46,110 nt of DNA from JANNNF01 sp040385825 (lineage in GTDB: Bacteria > Pseudomonadota > Alphaproteobacteria > Rhodobacterales > Rhodobacteraceae), in contig JAZKGQ010000019.1 of NCBI GenBank assembly GCA_040385825.1, forward strand, positions 1 to 46,110. The letters run 5' to 3'. The position numbers were made by a program, and so were the translations under genes. The notes under the pieces were generated by a model. That model was not told where the DNA came from and did not search any database. It saw only the letters and a list, made by a program, of their open reading frames with translations. Below are positions 1-7,937 of the stretch, piece by piece. The stretch's first letter is position 1, and every line of letters begins with the position of its first letter.

Positions 1-60
1 TCGGCCTGCGCCCTCGCCGCGACTGTCATCTATTGGTTGTGAGTCCTGACTCTAGGACTC
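1..60 (+). mobile_element. 3' end of a probable IS5-family insertion sequence
   Basis: Positions 1-42 read as an open frame ending ...ACALAATVIYWL and a TGA stop. This resembles the conserved C-terminus of IS5-family transposases, which often ends in a hydrophobic AATVIFWL-like stretch. The stop runs straight into an inverted repeat, GAGTCCT (41-47) and AGGACTC (54-60), separated by 6 nt. IS5 ends of the form GAGTCCTGACCCTAG are familiar from alphaproteobacteria, so the right end of the element probably lies near 55. Only the last 13 codons are inside the window, so the family assignment rests on a very short match and is tentative. Confidence 0.45.
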
Positions 61-230
61 CATGTGACGGCTCTTGTCGGTGTTGCTTGCGACATTGCTG
101 AGTTGCGACCGTTCTCAGACACGCAAATGAGGAGTGAGCAAGAAGATTATTGGATTTCATGTGTTTGTGGAATTTTAAGTGATCGCGGGTTTCTGACCAT
201 TTAAATTCAGGAATTGTGTACCTTTTATGG
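61..230. other. AT-rich atypical segment without a recognisable gene
   Basis: This stretch is far less GC-rich than the rest of the window, near 45% by eye. It lies between the IS-like end and the rimO remnant. One short frame (127-204, 25 codons from ATG) and a minus-strand frame are open, but neither encodes anything I recognise. It is probably leftover foreign DNA from the rearrangement that broke rimO. Confidence 0.5.
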
Positions 231-374
231 GCCACCATGGCCGACGCGCCCGAAATCGACGGCAACCTGTTCATCGACGAGGGGTTCGAGGGGTTGGCAC
301 CGGGCGATCTGGTGGCGGTGACGGTGGAGGAAGCGGGGGAGTATGATTTGTGGGGCAGCCGGACGGCGGGGTGA
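231..374 (+). pseudogene. rimO: 3' remnant of rimO (ribosomal protein S12 methylthiotransferase)
   Basis: From the ATG at 237 to the TGA at 372-374 the frame encodes 45 residues containing ADAPEIDGNLFIDEGF, then PGDLV and EYDLWG. This is the C-terminal TRAM-domain end of RimO, the radical-SAM enzyme that methylthiolates Asp88 of ribosomal protein S12. A full RimO is about 440-470 residues and carries two iron-sulfur cluster sites, all missing here. Upstream the frame is closed by TGA at 180-182 and reads unrelated sequence, so similarity begins abruptly near 231-237. The enzyme cannot be made from this copy. An intact copy elsewhere, or an assembly join at this point, cannot be excluded. Confidence 0.75.
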
Positions 375-382
375 ACCCCGCC
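365..382. terminator. GC-rich hairpin between rimO remnant and parE
   Basis: GGCGGGG (365-371) and CCCCGCC (376-382) form a perfect 7-bp stem with a TGAA loop. The rimO stop codon sits in the loop, and the parE stop codon (TAG on the minus strand, 383-385) directly follows the stem. It probably serves as a bidirectional terminator for these convergent genes, although there is no long T-run. Read on the minus strand it begins GTAGGGCGGGG, which looks like a dispersed intergenic palindrome. Confidence 0.5.
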
Positions 383-673
383 CTACCCCATCCACCGCCC
401 GGCATCGCGGCTTTGGTGTAGGACGCGGACGACCCGCAACAGGCCCGGTTCCGCCCGGAACCAGATGACATGCGACCCGGCAATTTGACGGCGCAGGCCG
501 GGGCGGATGTCTGGTGTTGCTATTCCTGACAACTCGCCTCGTGCGATTGCCTCTGCTGTTTCGACCACATGTTCCACATACTCGGCGCACCGCACCGCAC
601 CCCAATTTTGAAGCGAATAACTCCAGATGTCATCCAGATCGGCGCTCGCCTCGTCAGTAAAGATCAGGTTCAA
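383..673 (-). CDS. parE: ParE/RelE-family toxin of a type II toxin-antitoxin system
   Basis: This is a 96-residue protein of the ParE/RelE superfamily. It begins with a beta strand (MNLIFTDEASADLDDI), then a helix with the typical W and Y residues, and has a C-terminal RQIAGSHVIWFR...LLRVVRVLHQSRD strand pair, the usual ParE pattern. ParE toxins poison DNA gyrase, whereas RelE members cut mRNA; sequence alone favours ParE. The start is TTG at 671-673, overlapping the antitoxin stop as TTGA, so translation is probably coupled to the upstream parD. The final codons abut a GC-rich hairpin. It sits next to the broken rimO and IS-like end, which suggests acquisition with that rearrangement. Confidence 0.85.
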   Translation of the reverse strand: MNLIFTDEASADLDDIWSYSLQNWGAVRCAEYVEHVVETAEAIARGELSGIATPDIRPGLRRQIAGSHVIWFRAEPGLLRVVRVLHQSRDAGRWMG

Positions 674-915
674 GCGCTGATCCCGGCGCGTTTCGCGTCA
701 AGCCAGACGCGCACGTCAAAATCCACCGCGTCCGGGCTGGCATCGCCCTTGTCGATCTCGGCGCGCAAGTCGCGCAGGGCGGCTTCGCGTTCCTCCAGCA
801 GGCGCAGGCCAGCGCGGACGACTTCGGAAGCGCTGCCATAGCGGCCCGAAGCGACCTGATCGGACAGGAAGCTGGTGAAATGGTCGCCAAGGGCGATGGA
901 GGTGGTTTTGGGCAT
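670..915 (-). CDS. parD: ParD-family antitoxin
   Basis: This 81-residue protein starts MPKTTSIALGDHF and continues with a ribbon-helix-helix segment (LSDQVASGRYGSASEVVRAGLRLLEERE) typical of the ParD/CC2985 family. The N-terminal RHH dimer binds DNA, and the C-terminal part (after residue 50) wraps the ParE toxin. The ATG at 913-915 was chosen because family members start at this point and because a palindromic operator lies immediately upstream. A longer in-frame start at 954 would run through the operator. It is co-transcribed with and overlaps parE. Confidence 0.85.
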   Translation of the reverse strand: MPKTTSIALGDHFTSFLSDQVASGRYGSASEVVRAGLRLLEEREAALRDLRAEIDKGDASPDAVDFDVRVWLDAKRAGISA

Positions 916-930
916 CTGGCGCATCCGCAA

Positions 931-951
931 TGTTACCAATGGATGGTAACA
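931..951 (-). promoter_or_regulatory. Palindromic operator of the parDE operon
   Basis: TGTTACCA (931-938) and TGGTAACA (944-951) form a perfect 8-bp inverted repeat with a 5-nt spacer, 15 nt upstream of the parD start. ParD-ParE complexes bind such palindromes to repress their own promoter. The position and symmetry fit this role; binding is inferred. Confidence 0.65.
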
Positions 952-978
952 CAAGGGGGCGAATGCGCCAAGCCCGTG

Positions 979-1725
979 TCAGGCGTCCAGCAGGGCGGCC
1001 ACGTCTTCGGGGATGTCGAAGTTGTGGGTCACTTCCTGCACATCGTCGTCTTCTTCCAGCAGGTCGATCAGGCGCATCAGTTTCTGGGCGGTGTCCAGAT
1101 CAACCTCGGTGCGGGTCTGGGGTTTCCAGATCAGCTTGGATTCGGTCGACTCGCCCAGGGCCTTTTCCAGCGCGTCAGACACGTCGGACAGGGCTTCAAC
1201 CTGGCAATAGATCCAGTGGCCATCCTCATCAGACTCCACATCATCCGCCCCGGCATCCAGCGCGGCCATCATCACGGTGTCGGCGTCGCCTGCACTGACG
1301 GGATAGGTGATTTCCCCCACGCGGTCGAACGAATGCGACACCGACCCGGTCTGCCCCATGTTGCCACCCGCCTTGACGAAGTAACTGCGCACGGCGCTGG
1401 CGGTGCGGTTCAGGTTGTCGGTCAGCGCCTCGACGATGATCGCGATGCCCCCGGCCCCATAGCCTTCATAGCGGATTTCCGTGTAATCGGCGGCATCGCC
1501 CCCGGTCGATTTCTTGATGGCGCGGTCGATCACGTCCTTGGGCATCGACACTGCCTTCGCGGCCTTCACGGCCAGACGCAGGCGGGGGTTCTTGTCGATG
1601 TCAGGCTCGCCCATCTTGGCGGCCACCGTGATTTCCTTGGACAGCTTGGAGAACATCTTCGAGCGCAGCTTGTCCTGCTTGCCCTTGCGGTGCTGAATGT
1701 TCGCCCATTTCGAATGGCCTGCCAT
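979..1725 (-). CDS. yebC: YebC/PmpR family regulator
   Basis: This 248-residue protein has the family signature MAGHSKWANIQHRKGKQD at the N-terminus and full length for YebC/TACO1. Members act as transcriptional regulators (PmpR) and, in other studies, as ribosome-associated factors that help translate difficult sequences such as proline runs. Three domains are expected: an N-terminal helical bundle (about residues 1-75) followed by two alpha/beta domains. The ATG at 1723-1725 matches the conserved start. In many alphaproteobacteria yebC lies near ruvCAB, but here it stands about 23 kb away, between parDE and a transporter. Confidence 0.95.
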   Translation of the reverse strand: MAGHSKWANIQHRKGKQDKLRSKMFSKLSKEITVAAKMGEPDIDKNPRLRLAVKAAKAVSMPKDVIDRAIKKSTGGDAADYTEIRYEGYGAGGIAIIVEALTDNLNRTASAVRSYFVKAGGNMGQTGSVSHSFDRVGEITYPVSAGDADTVMMAALDAGADDVESDEDGHWIYCQVEALSDVSDALEKALGESTESKLIWKPQTRTEVDLDTAQKLMRLIDLLEEDDDVQEVTHNFDIPEDVAALLDA

Positions 1726-1825
1726 GACCCATCTCCCGATCTTTGTGGGCAGGGCTTACACCATGGGGCGGGCGGGCTGCAAGGTGGCGGCGGGCGGTTT
1801 GATCAGGTGCCGGGCGAACCGGCCC

Positions 1826-3604
1826 CTACAGCGGCCACAGCAACGGGATCAGCGCCGAGGCCAGCAGCCCGGTCAGGATGTTCAGCGGAATGCCGATCTT
1901 CATGTAATCCGAAAAGCGGTAGCCGCCGGGGCCATAGACCATCATGTTGGTCTGATACCCAACCGGGGTGGCAAAGGCGAGCGTGGCCGAAAACATCACC
2001 GTCACCGCAAAGGGGCGGGGGTCGTGGCCCATCGACATGCCCAGTTCCATGGCAATCGGGGTGTAGATCACGGCAACCGCATTGTTCGACAGGAATTCGG
2101 TCAGGATCAGCCCGAGGAAATAGATGCACAGGATCATCAGGAAGGGCGACAACCCTTCCAGCCAGGGCTTGGCGGCGGTGACGATCATGCCCACAGCCCC
2201 GGTGTGATCCAGCCCCTCGCCCACGGCCAGCATGGCAAAGATCATCGCCAGCAGACGGCCATCGACAAAGGAAAACGCCTCGTCACTGTCGATGCAGCGG
2301 GTCATCAGGATCACCGCGACCGAGACAAGCCCAAGGGCCGTGATCGGGGCCATGTCGAAGGCCGACAGCAGAACCACGAACAACAGCGCGGCAATCGCAA
2401 TCGGCGCCTTGGCGCGGCGGAAGGCCTTGATCGAGGGATGCGAGATGTCGACCAGATCCATGTCGGCGGCCAGACGCTGAATATCCTCGGTCGTGCCTTC
2501 CAGCAGCAGGGTGTCGCCCACCCGCACCACGAGTTCATCCAACTGCCGCCCGATGTTCTGGTTGCGGCGATGCGCCGCCAGCACATAGACCCCATAGCGG
2601 CGGCGCAGGCGCAGCTCGCCCAGGGACCGCCCCTCCATCCGGCAGCCGGGGCTGATCAGCACCTCGACGGTTTCGGTGGCAACCGACGACAGCTTGTCGA
2701 CCATCACCACATCCTTGCGGGCCTTCAGGCCCATCAGCTCGGTCATCTCGGTGCGCAACACCACCCGGTCACCGGGGGCCAGCCGCACCGAGGCCATGTC
2801 GCGCCGCAAGCTGGCATCGCCGCGCAGCACGTCGATCACCCGCACGCCATCGCGGCGGAACAGGTCGATGTCCTGCGGCGCCTGCCCGATCAGCGCCGAC
2901 CCTTCCGGCACGGCCACTTCGGTAAAGAACTTCATCTTGCGTCGGTCCGACAGCAGCATCCCCATCGACTGGCGCACAGGCAGCAGCCTTTGCCCCGCCA
3001 GCGCCAGATACAGCCCCCCCGCCACGGTCAGCGCAAAGCCAAGCGGCATGATTTCAAAGATGGTGAAAGGAGTCATGCCCTGATCCCGCGCGACGCCATC
3101 GACCAGCAGGTTGGTCGAGGTGCCGATCAGGCTCATCATGCCGCCCAGAACCGTCATGTAGCTGAGCGGGATCATCAGCTTGGACGGTGCCGTTTTCAGG
3201 CGAATCGCAATCTGCATCACCACCGGGATCATCACCGCCACCAGCGGCGTGTTGTTCATGAAGGCCGAGGCCAGCGCGATAAAGCTGAACAGCACCACGA
3301 TGGTCAGACGCGGAAATTCCTCGACATGCTTTTCGGCCACGGAAATGATCATCTCGACAGCGCCTGTGCGCACCAGGCCGCCCATGATCAGAAACATCAT
3401 CAGAATGGTCCAGGGGGCCGAATTCGACAGCACCGCAAGGCCATCCTTGATCGGCAGCATACCCAGCAACAGCATCAGCGCCGCCCCGGCAATCGCCGTC
3501 ACCTCGACTGGAAAAGTCTCTCGCACGAACAGCACGAACATCGCCGCAAGGATGGCCAGGGCCACAAAGGGCTGGGTGTCTTGTGCCAGTTCAATCCCGA
3601 ACAT
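1826..3604 (-). CDS. SLC13-family sodium/anion permease with two RCK_C (TrkA-C) domains
   Basis: This 592-residue inner-membrane transporter has an N-terminal half with hydrophobic helices from about residue 13. It contains MNNTPLVAVMIP (116-127) and SLIGTSTNLLV (159-169), the latter a sodium/substrate-binding SNT-type loop. A second equivalent loop, FLSNNAVAV, lies in the C-terminal half. Between the halves, about residues 226-292 and 310-386, are two cytosolic RCK_C domains (PGDRVVLR; VGDTLLLEG). This layout is that of the large bacterial SLC13/DASS members that carry sulfate, dicarboxylates or related anions. The substrate cannot be read from the sequence. It is followed upstream by the EamA/ymdB pair on the same strand. 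Confidence 0.85.
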   Translation of the reverse strand: MFGIELAQDTQPFVALAILAAMFVLFVRETFPVEVTAIAGAALMLLLGMLPIKDGLAVLSNSAPWTILMMFLIMGGLVRTGAVEMIISVAEKHVEEFPRLTIVVLFSFIALASAFMNNTPLVAVMIPVVMQIAIRLKTAPSKLMIPLSYMTVLGGMMSLIGTSTNLLVDGVARDQGMTPFTIFEIMPLGFALTVAGGLYLALAGQRLLPVRQSMGMLLSDRRKMKFFTEVAVPEGSALIGQAPQDIDLFRRDGVRVIDVLRGDASLRRDMASVRLAPGDRVVLRTEMTELMGLKARKDVVMVDKLSSVATETVEVLISPGCRMEGRSLGELRLRRRYGVYVLAAHRRNQNIGRQLDELVVRVGDTLLLEGTTEDIQRLAADMDLVDISHPSIKAFRRAKAPIAIAALLFVVLLSAFDMAPITALGLVSVAVILMTRCIDSDEAFSFVDGRLLAMIFAMLAVGEGLDHTGAVGMIVTAAKPWLEGLSPFLMILCIYFLGLILTEFLSNNAVAVIYTPIAMELGMSMGHDPRPFAVTVMFSATLAFATPVGYQTNMMVYGPGGYRFSDYMKIGIPLNILTGLLASALIPLLWPL

Positions 3605-3624
3605 CTTCCGTCCTGTCTGTTGTT

Positions 3625-4572
3625 TCAGCCCAGCTTACCCGTGACGCCCGCCGGAGCAGCGCGCCTTGATCTTGGTTGCACCAATGCCACACCCGACAAC
3701 ATCACCACAAGAGCCACCCAAACCAGCGGAGAAAACCTCTCGTCCAACAGAGCCATTGCCCAAAAAACACCCGAAGCGGTCACCAGGTAAGAGGTTTGCG
3801 AGGCAAACACCGCTCCGGCCCGTGCCGCAAGGCCAACATAGCCCGCATAGAGCATGGCATGCACGGATGACGACAGGATCAACGCCCATTCCGCCCGGCC
3901 AAACGGCAGGGCCGGGGTGATCCATTGCCCCGCGATCAGCGTGACCGGCAGGCACAGGATCAGCCCCACCAGCGACGCCCCGAACATCGCCTGCACCGGG
4001 TCCATCCCCGCCATGCCGAACCGGGCGACATAGGTGCCCTCCATCGCATAGAACAGCGGCCCGATCATCGCCAGCGGCAGAAATGCCGCCATCGCGGGGT
4101 CGGGCAGGCTGCTGGCCGGCAAGGCGATCAGCGCAACCCCGGCCAGCCCCAGCAACAACCCGATCAGCCGCCGCGCGGAAAACCCGTCGATCCGCAGCAG
4201 CAGGGCCAGCGGAAAGGCCATCAGCGGCACGGTTGAAATCAGGATCGACATGATGCCGGCGGGCAGTTTGGTGACGGACACATAGAAGGCCGCGTTGGGG
4301 ATCAGCGTGCCCATGATCGCCACCACGACGTAGAATTGCAGCGCGGGTCTGGTGAACACCAGCCCCCGCCCGCGCGCCAGCGAGATCGCCCCCAATACCA
4401 GCGTGCAGATCACCAACTGCCAGAAGATCAGCCCGAACGGCGGATGCCCGGTCGAGGTCGCCATCTTGCCAAGCGGCTGCGTCGCCCCCCAGCCCACCCC
4501 CAGCACGACCAGCGCGACCAGCAGGCCGGTCTTTTCCGATAGCCGCGGCGTCCTGGCAACGGGCTTGGTCAA
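3625..4572 (-). CDS. EamA-family (DMT superfamily) permease
   Basis: This 315-residue protein has about ten hydrophobic segments arranged as two EamA repeats, beginning LLVALVVLGVGWGATQPLGKMA and continuing to SGVALVQPRS. DMT permeases export small metabolites such as amino acids or purines; the substrate here is unknown. The start is TTG at 4570-4572 and overlaps the stop of the upstream ymdB gene (TTGA). No later Met would preserve the first membrane helix, which supports the TTG. The coupling with ymdB suggests co-expression but not a shared pathway. Confidence 0.82.
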   Translation of the reverse strand: MTKPVARTPRLSEKTGLLVALVVLGVGWGATQPLGKMATSTGHPPFGLIFWQLVICTLVLGAISLARGRGLVFTRPALQFYVVVAIMGTLIPNAAFYVSVTKLPAGIMSILISTVPLMAFPLALLLRIDGFSARRLIGLLLGLAGVALIALPASSLPDPAMAAFLPLAMIGPLFYAMEGTYVARFGMAGMDPVQAMFGASLVGLILCLPVTLIAGQWITPALPFGRAEWALILSSSVHAMLYAGYVGLAARAGAVFASQTSYLVTASGVFWAMALLDERFSPLVWVALVVMLSGVALVQPRSRRAAPAGVTGKLG

Positions 4573-5381
4573 GGCCGCGCCTCTTGCAGCCGCCCGCCAT
4601 TGCGGATCATCGACACGCGCGTCGCGCGGCCGGTGCGATCATCGGTTTCGACATAGACGCCCGACAGGGTGGCAGGCCCCTCCGCGGGTTCAAACCGCCC
4701 CTTGGCCATGCCGGTGATGAAACGGCGCAGGGGTTCCAGCTTTTCCATGCCGATGACGGAATTGTAGTCGCCACACATGCCCGCATCGGTCAGATAGGCC
4801 GTGCCGCCGGGCAGGATCATCGCATCGCCCGTCGGCACATGGGTATGGGTGCCGACCACAAGGCTGGCCTGCCCGTCGCACCAATGGCCCATCGCCATCT
4901 TTTCCGACGTGGCCTCGGCGTGGATGTCCAGAATGCTGGCCTGCACCGAGGCCCCCAGAGTATGCGCCTTCAGCACCGATTCCACCGCCGAAAACGGGTC
5001 ATCAAACGGGCGCTTCATGAACACCTGCCCCAGGGCCTGCGTCACCAGCACCCGGCGCCCTTGCGTCGCGTCAAACACCTTGAACCCCTTGCCGGGGGCC
5101 ACCTTGGAGAAATTCAGCGGGCGGATGATGCGGGGTTCAGTCTCGATATACCCCAGCATGTCCTTCTGATCGAAGGCATGGTCGCCAAGGGTGATGCAAT
5201 CGGCCCCCGCCGCCAGGATCAGCCGCGCATGTTCGGGCGACAGCCCCGCGCCCTGACTGGCATTCTCGCCATTCACCACCACGAAATCGAGGCCCCAGTC
5301 CGCACGCAACCCCGGCAACCTTTCAGTCACCGCAGCCCGCCCCGCCCGCCCCATCACATCGCCAAGAAAGAGGATTTTCAT
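4569..5381 (-). CDS. ymdB: YmdB-family metallophosphoesterase (TIGR00282 type)
   Basis: This 270-residue protein has the dinuclear-metal phosphoesterase motifs in order: GDVMGRAGR (7-15), VVNGENASQGAGL, LGDHAFDQ, DIHAEATSEK and VGTHTHVPTGD. These supply the Asp, Glu, Asn and His metal ligands. Bacillus YmdB hydrolyses cyclic nucleotides and influences biofilm choice; the role in alphaproteobacteria is not settled. The ATG at 5379-5381 fits the conserved MKILFLGD start. It heads a two-gene unit with the EamA permease and is divergent from the lhr-like gene across an 85-nt gap. Confidence 0.9.
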   Translation of the reverse strand: MKILFLGDVMGRAGRAAVTERLPGLRADWGLDFVVVNGENASQGAGLSPEHARLILAAGADCITLGDHAFDQKDMLGYIETEPRIIRPLNFSKVAPGKGFKVFDATQGRRVLVTQALGQVFMKRPFDDPFSAVESVLKAHTLGASVQASILDIHAEATSEKMAMGHWCDGQASLVVGTHTHVPTGDAMILPGGTAYLTDAGMCGDYNSVIGMEKLEPLRRFITGMAKGRFEPAEGPATLSGVYVETDDRTGRATRVSMIRNGGRLQEARP

Positions 5382-5466
5382 GGGCTAGGGGATAGGCTGC
5401 GCGCAAGCCTGCCGCAAGGAAAATGATACGCTTTGCGGATCGCGCCCCGCGCCCTATCTATGCCGC

Positions 5467-7857
5467 ATGACCTTGCTTCCCCTTGCCCTGTCCCACTGGT
5501 TTGCCGCGCAAGGCTGGACCCTGCATCCGCATCAGATGGCCATGCTGGACCGGGCCGATGCCCCCGCCACCCTGCTGATCGCGCCCACCGGGGGCGGCAA
5601 GACCTTGGCCGGGTTCCTGCCGACGCTGGCCGAGGTGGCGGGCGGCCATGCGGGGTTGCACACGCTTTACATCTCGCCGCTGAAGGCGCTGACCGCCGAC
5701 ATCCGCCGCAACCTGCGCCGCCCGGTTGAAGGGGCCGCCCTGCCCATCCGCATCGAGGACCGCACCGGCGACACCACCTATACCCAACGCCGCCGCCAAC
5801 GCGCCGACCCGCCGCATATCCTGCTGACCACCCCCGAAAGCCTTGCGCTGCTGCTGTCGTATGAGGATGCCCCGCGCATGTTCGCGGGGCTGGAGCGGGT
5901 GATCATCGACGAGATTCACGCCCTGGCGGAATCCAAGCGCGGCGACCAGTTGTCCTTGCTGGTGGCCCGGCTGCAATCGCTGCGCCCCGGCCTGCGGCTG
6001 GTGGGCTTGTCGGCCACGGTCGAAGACCCCCCCGCCCTTGCCCGCTTTCTGGCACCTGATACACAAATCCTGATTGCCGACCCCGGCCCGGACCCCGACA
6101 TTGCGATGCTGGACACCAGCCTGCCACCGCCATGGGCAGGGGGCGGCGGTCGCTATGCCATCGCGGACGTGCTGGCACAGGTCAAACGCCACCGCACCAC
6201 GCTGATTTTCCACAACACCCGCGCGCAATGCGAGCTGTTCTTCCACGACCTCTGGGCGCAGAACGACGACAACCTGCCGATCGGCATTCACCACGGCAGC
6301 CTTGCCCGCGAACAGCGCGAACGGGTCGAGGCTGCGATGACGGCAGGCGCGCTGCGCGCCATTGTCTGCACCGGGTCGCTGGATCTGGGGCTGGACTGGG
6401 GCGATGTCGATCTGGTCATTCAGGTGGGGGCGCCGAAAAACGTCAAGCGGCTGGTGCAGCGGATCGGCCGCGCCAACCACCGCTACAACGCGCCGTCCAA
6501 GGCGCTGCTGGTGCCCGCCAACCGGTTCGAGGTGGTCGAATGTCAGGCGGCGCTGGATGCGGTCCGCGCCCATACGCTTGATGGCGAACCCCGCGGCCCC
6601 GGCCCCCGCGATGTGCTGTGCCAGCACATCCTGCTGGCCGCCTGCGCCGGGCCGTTTGACGCGGACGATCTCTACACCGAAGTCACCCGCGCTGGACCTT
6701 ACGCCGCCCTGACCCGGCCCGATTTCGACGCCTGCCTCGATTTCACCGCCACCGGCGGCTATGCCCTGCGCGCCTATGACCGCTGGCAGCGGCTGATGCA
6801 GACGGCGGGCAAATGGCACCTGCGCGACCCGAGGGCGGCGGCGGTGATCCGGCAGAACCTTGGCACCATCATCGACGTGGAAACCCTGAAGGTGCGGCTG
6901 AAGAACCGCACCGGCGGCATGCCCCTGGGCGAGATCGAGGAAAGTTTCGCCTCCACCCTCACCCCCGGCGACACGTTCCTGATGGGCGGGCAGGTCGTGC
7001 GCTATGAGGGCCTGCGCGACATGACGGTCGAGGTCAGCCGCACGGCGGGGCGCGACCCCAAGGTGGCGGTGTTCAACGGCAGCAAATTCGCCACCTCCAC
7101 CCTGCTGACCCACCGCATTCTGGAAATCTTTCAGCAAGACACCTGGCCCGACCTGCCCGCCCACACCGCAAGCTGGCTGTCGCTGCAACGCGAGGTGTCG
7201 CGCCTGCCCGACCCCCATTCGCTGCTGCTGGAATCCTTCCCGCATGACGGGCGCGAACATCTGGTGGTCTACGGCTTTGCCGGGCGCAACGGCCAGCAGA
7301 CCCTTGGCCTGCTGCTGACCAAGCAGATGGAGGCGCTTGGCCTTGCCCCGCTTGGCTTTGTCGCCACCGACTATGCCACCCTGATCTGGGGGCTGGAGCC
7401 TGTCACCGACCCCGCCCCGCTGTTCGACCCACAAACCCTGCGCGACGGGCTGGAGGTCTGGCTGGCGGGCAACGCGGTGATGAAGCGCACCTTCCGGGCG
7501 AGCGCAATCATCGCGGGGCTGATCGAACGCAGCCATCAGGGGCGGCGCAAATCGGGCAGGCAGGCGACCTTCACCTCGGATATTCTCTATGACACCCTGC
7601 GCAAATACGACGCCGACCACCTGATGCTGCACATCACCCGCGAAGAGGCCCTGCGCGGTCTGGTCGATTTCGCCCGCATCGAAGACCTGCTGGCCCGCGT
7701 CGGCCCCCGCATCCACCTGACCCGCCTGCCCCGCGTCAGCCCGCTGGCCGCCCCGCTGTTTCTGGAACCCGGCAAGATCCCTGTCCACGGTCTGGGCCGC
7801 GACCGGCTGGCGACCGATGCCGCGCGGCAGTTGATGCGCGACGCAGGTCTGGACTGA
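5467..7857 (+). CDS. Ligase-associated DNA damage response DEXH-box helicase (Lhr-like)
   Basis: This 796-residue SF2 helicase has Walker A TGGGKT (41-46), motif II DEIH (148-151), motif III SAT (182-184), and motifs V-VI around LDLGLDWGDVDLVIQVG and QRIGRANHR. A long C-terminal DEAD-assoc/Lhr-type region follows. This is the architecture of the bacterial Lhr-like helicase that accompanies an ATP-dependent DNA ligase, an exonuclease and PdeM in a repair cluster. It translocates on single-stranded DNA and unwinds duplexes. pdeM lies 80 nt downstream on the same strand, supporting the assignment, but no ligase or exonuclease gene is adjacent. Confidence 0.9.
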   Translation: MTLLPLALSHWFAAQGWTLHPHQMAMLDRADAPATLLIAPTGGGKTLAGFLPTLAEVAGGHAGLHTLYISPLKALTADIRRNLRRPVEGAALPIRIEDRTGDTTYTQRRRQRADPPHILLTTPESLALLLSYEDAPRMFAGLERVIIDEIHALAESKRGDQLSLLVARLQSLRPGLRLVGLSATVEDPPALARFLAPDTQILIADPGPDPDIAMLDTSLPPPWAGGGGRYAIADVLAQVKRHRTTLIFHNTRAQCELFFHDLWAQNDDNLPIGIHHGSLAREQRERVEAAMTAGALRAIVCTGSLDLGLDWGDVDLVIQVGAPKNVKRLVQRIGRANHRYNAPSKALLVPANRFEVVECQAALDAVRAHTLDGEPRGPGPRDVLCQHILLAACAGPFDADDLYTEVTRAGPYAALTRPDFDACLDFTATGGYALRAYDRWQRLMQTAGKWHLRDPRAAAVIRQNLGTIIDVETLKVRLKNRTGGMPLGEIEESFASTLTPGDTFLMGGQVVRYEGLRDMTVEVSRTAGRDPKVAVFNGSKFATSTLLTHRILEIFQQDTWPDLPAHTASWLSLQREVSRLPDPHSLLLESFPHDGREHLVVYGFAGRNGQQTLGLLLTKQMEALGLAPLGFVATDYATLIWGLEPVTDPAPLFDPQTLRDGLEVWLAGNAVMKRTFRASAIIAGLIERSHQGRRKSGRQATFTSDILYDTLRKYDADHLMLHITREEALRGLVDFARIEDLLARVGPRIHLTRLPRVSPLAAPLFLEPGKIPVHGLGRDRLATDAARQLMRDAGLD

Positions 7858-7937
7858 CCGGCGCAAAGGCGAATGGGCCGCAGGCAATGTGACGGCCGCC
7901 CCTTGCCACCGGGGCTGTGCCCGTTGCAAATGCGGCC

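Noticed and set aside
26..274. 82-codon minus-strand frame at the left edge
   Set aside because: It spans the IS-like end, the AT-rich segment and the rimO remnant, has no recognisable similarity, and crosses a composition break.
1697..3790. Long plus-strand open frame antisense to the SLC13 permease
   Set aside because: High-GC codon bias in the true minus-strand gene keeps the opposite frame open; the translation is Arg/His/Gln-rich with no known domain.
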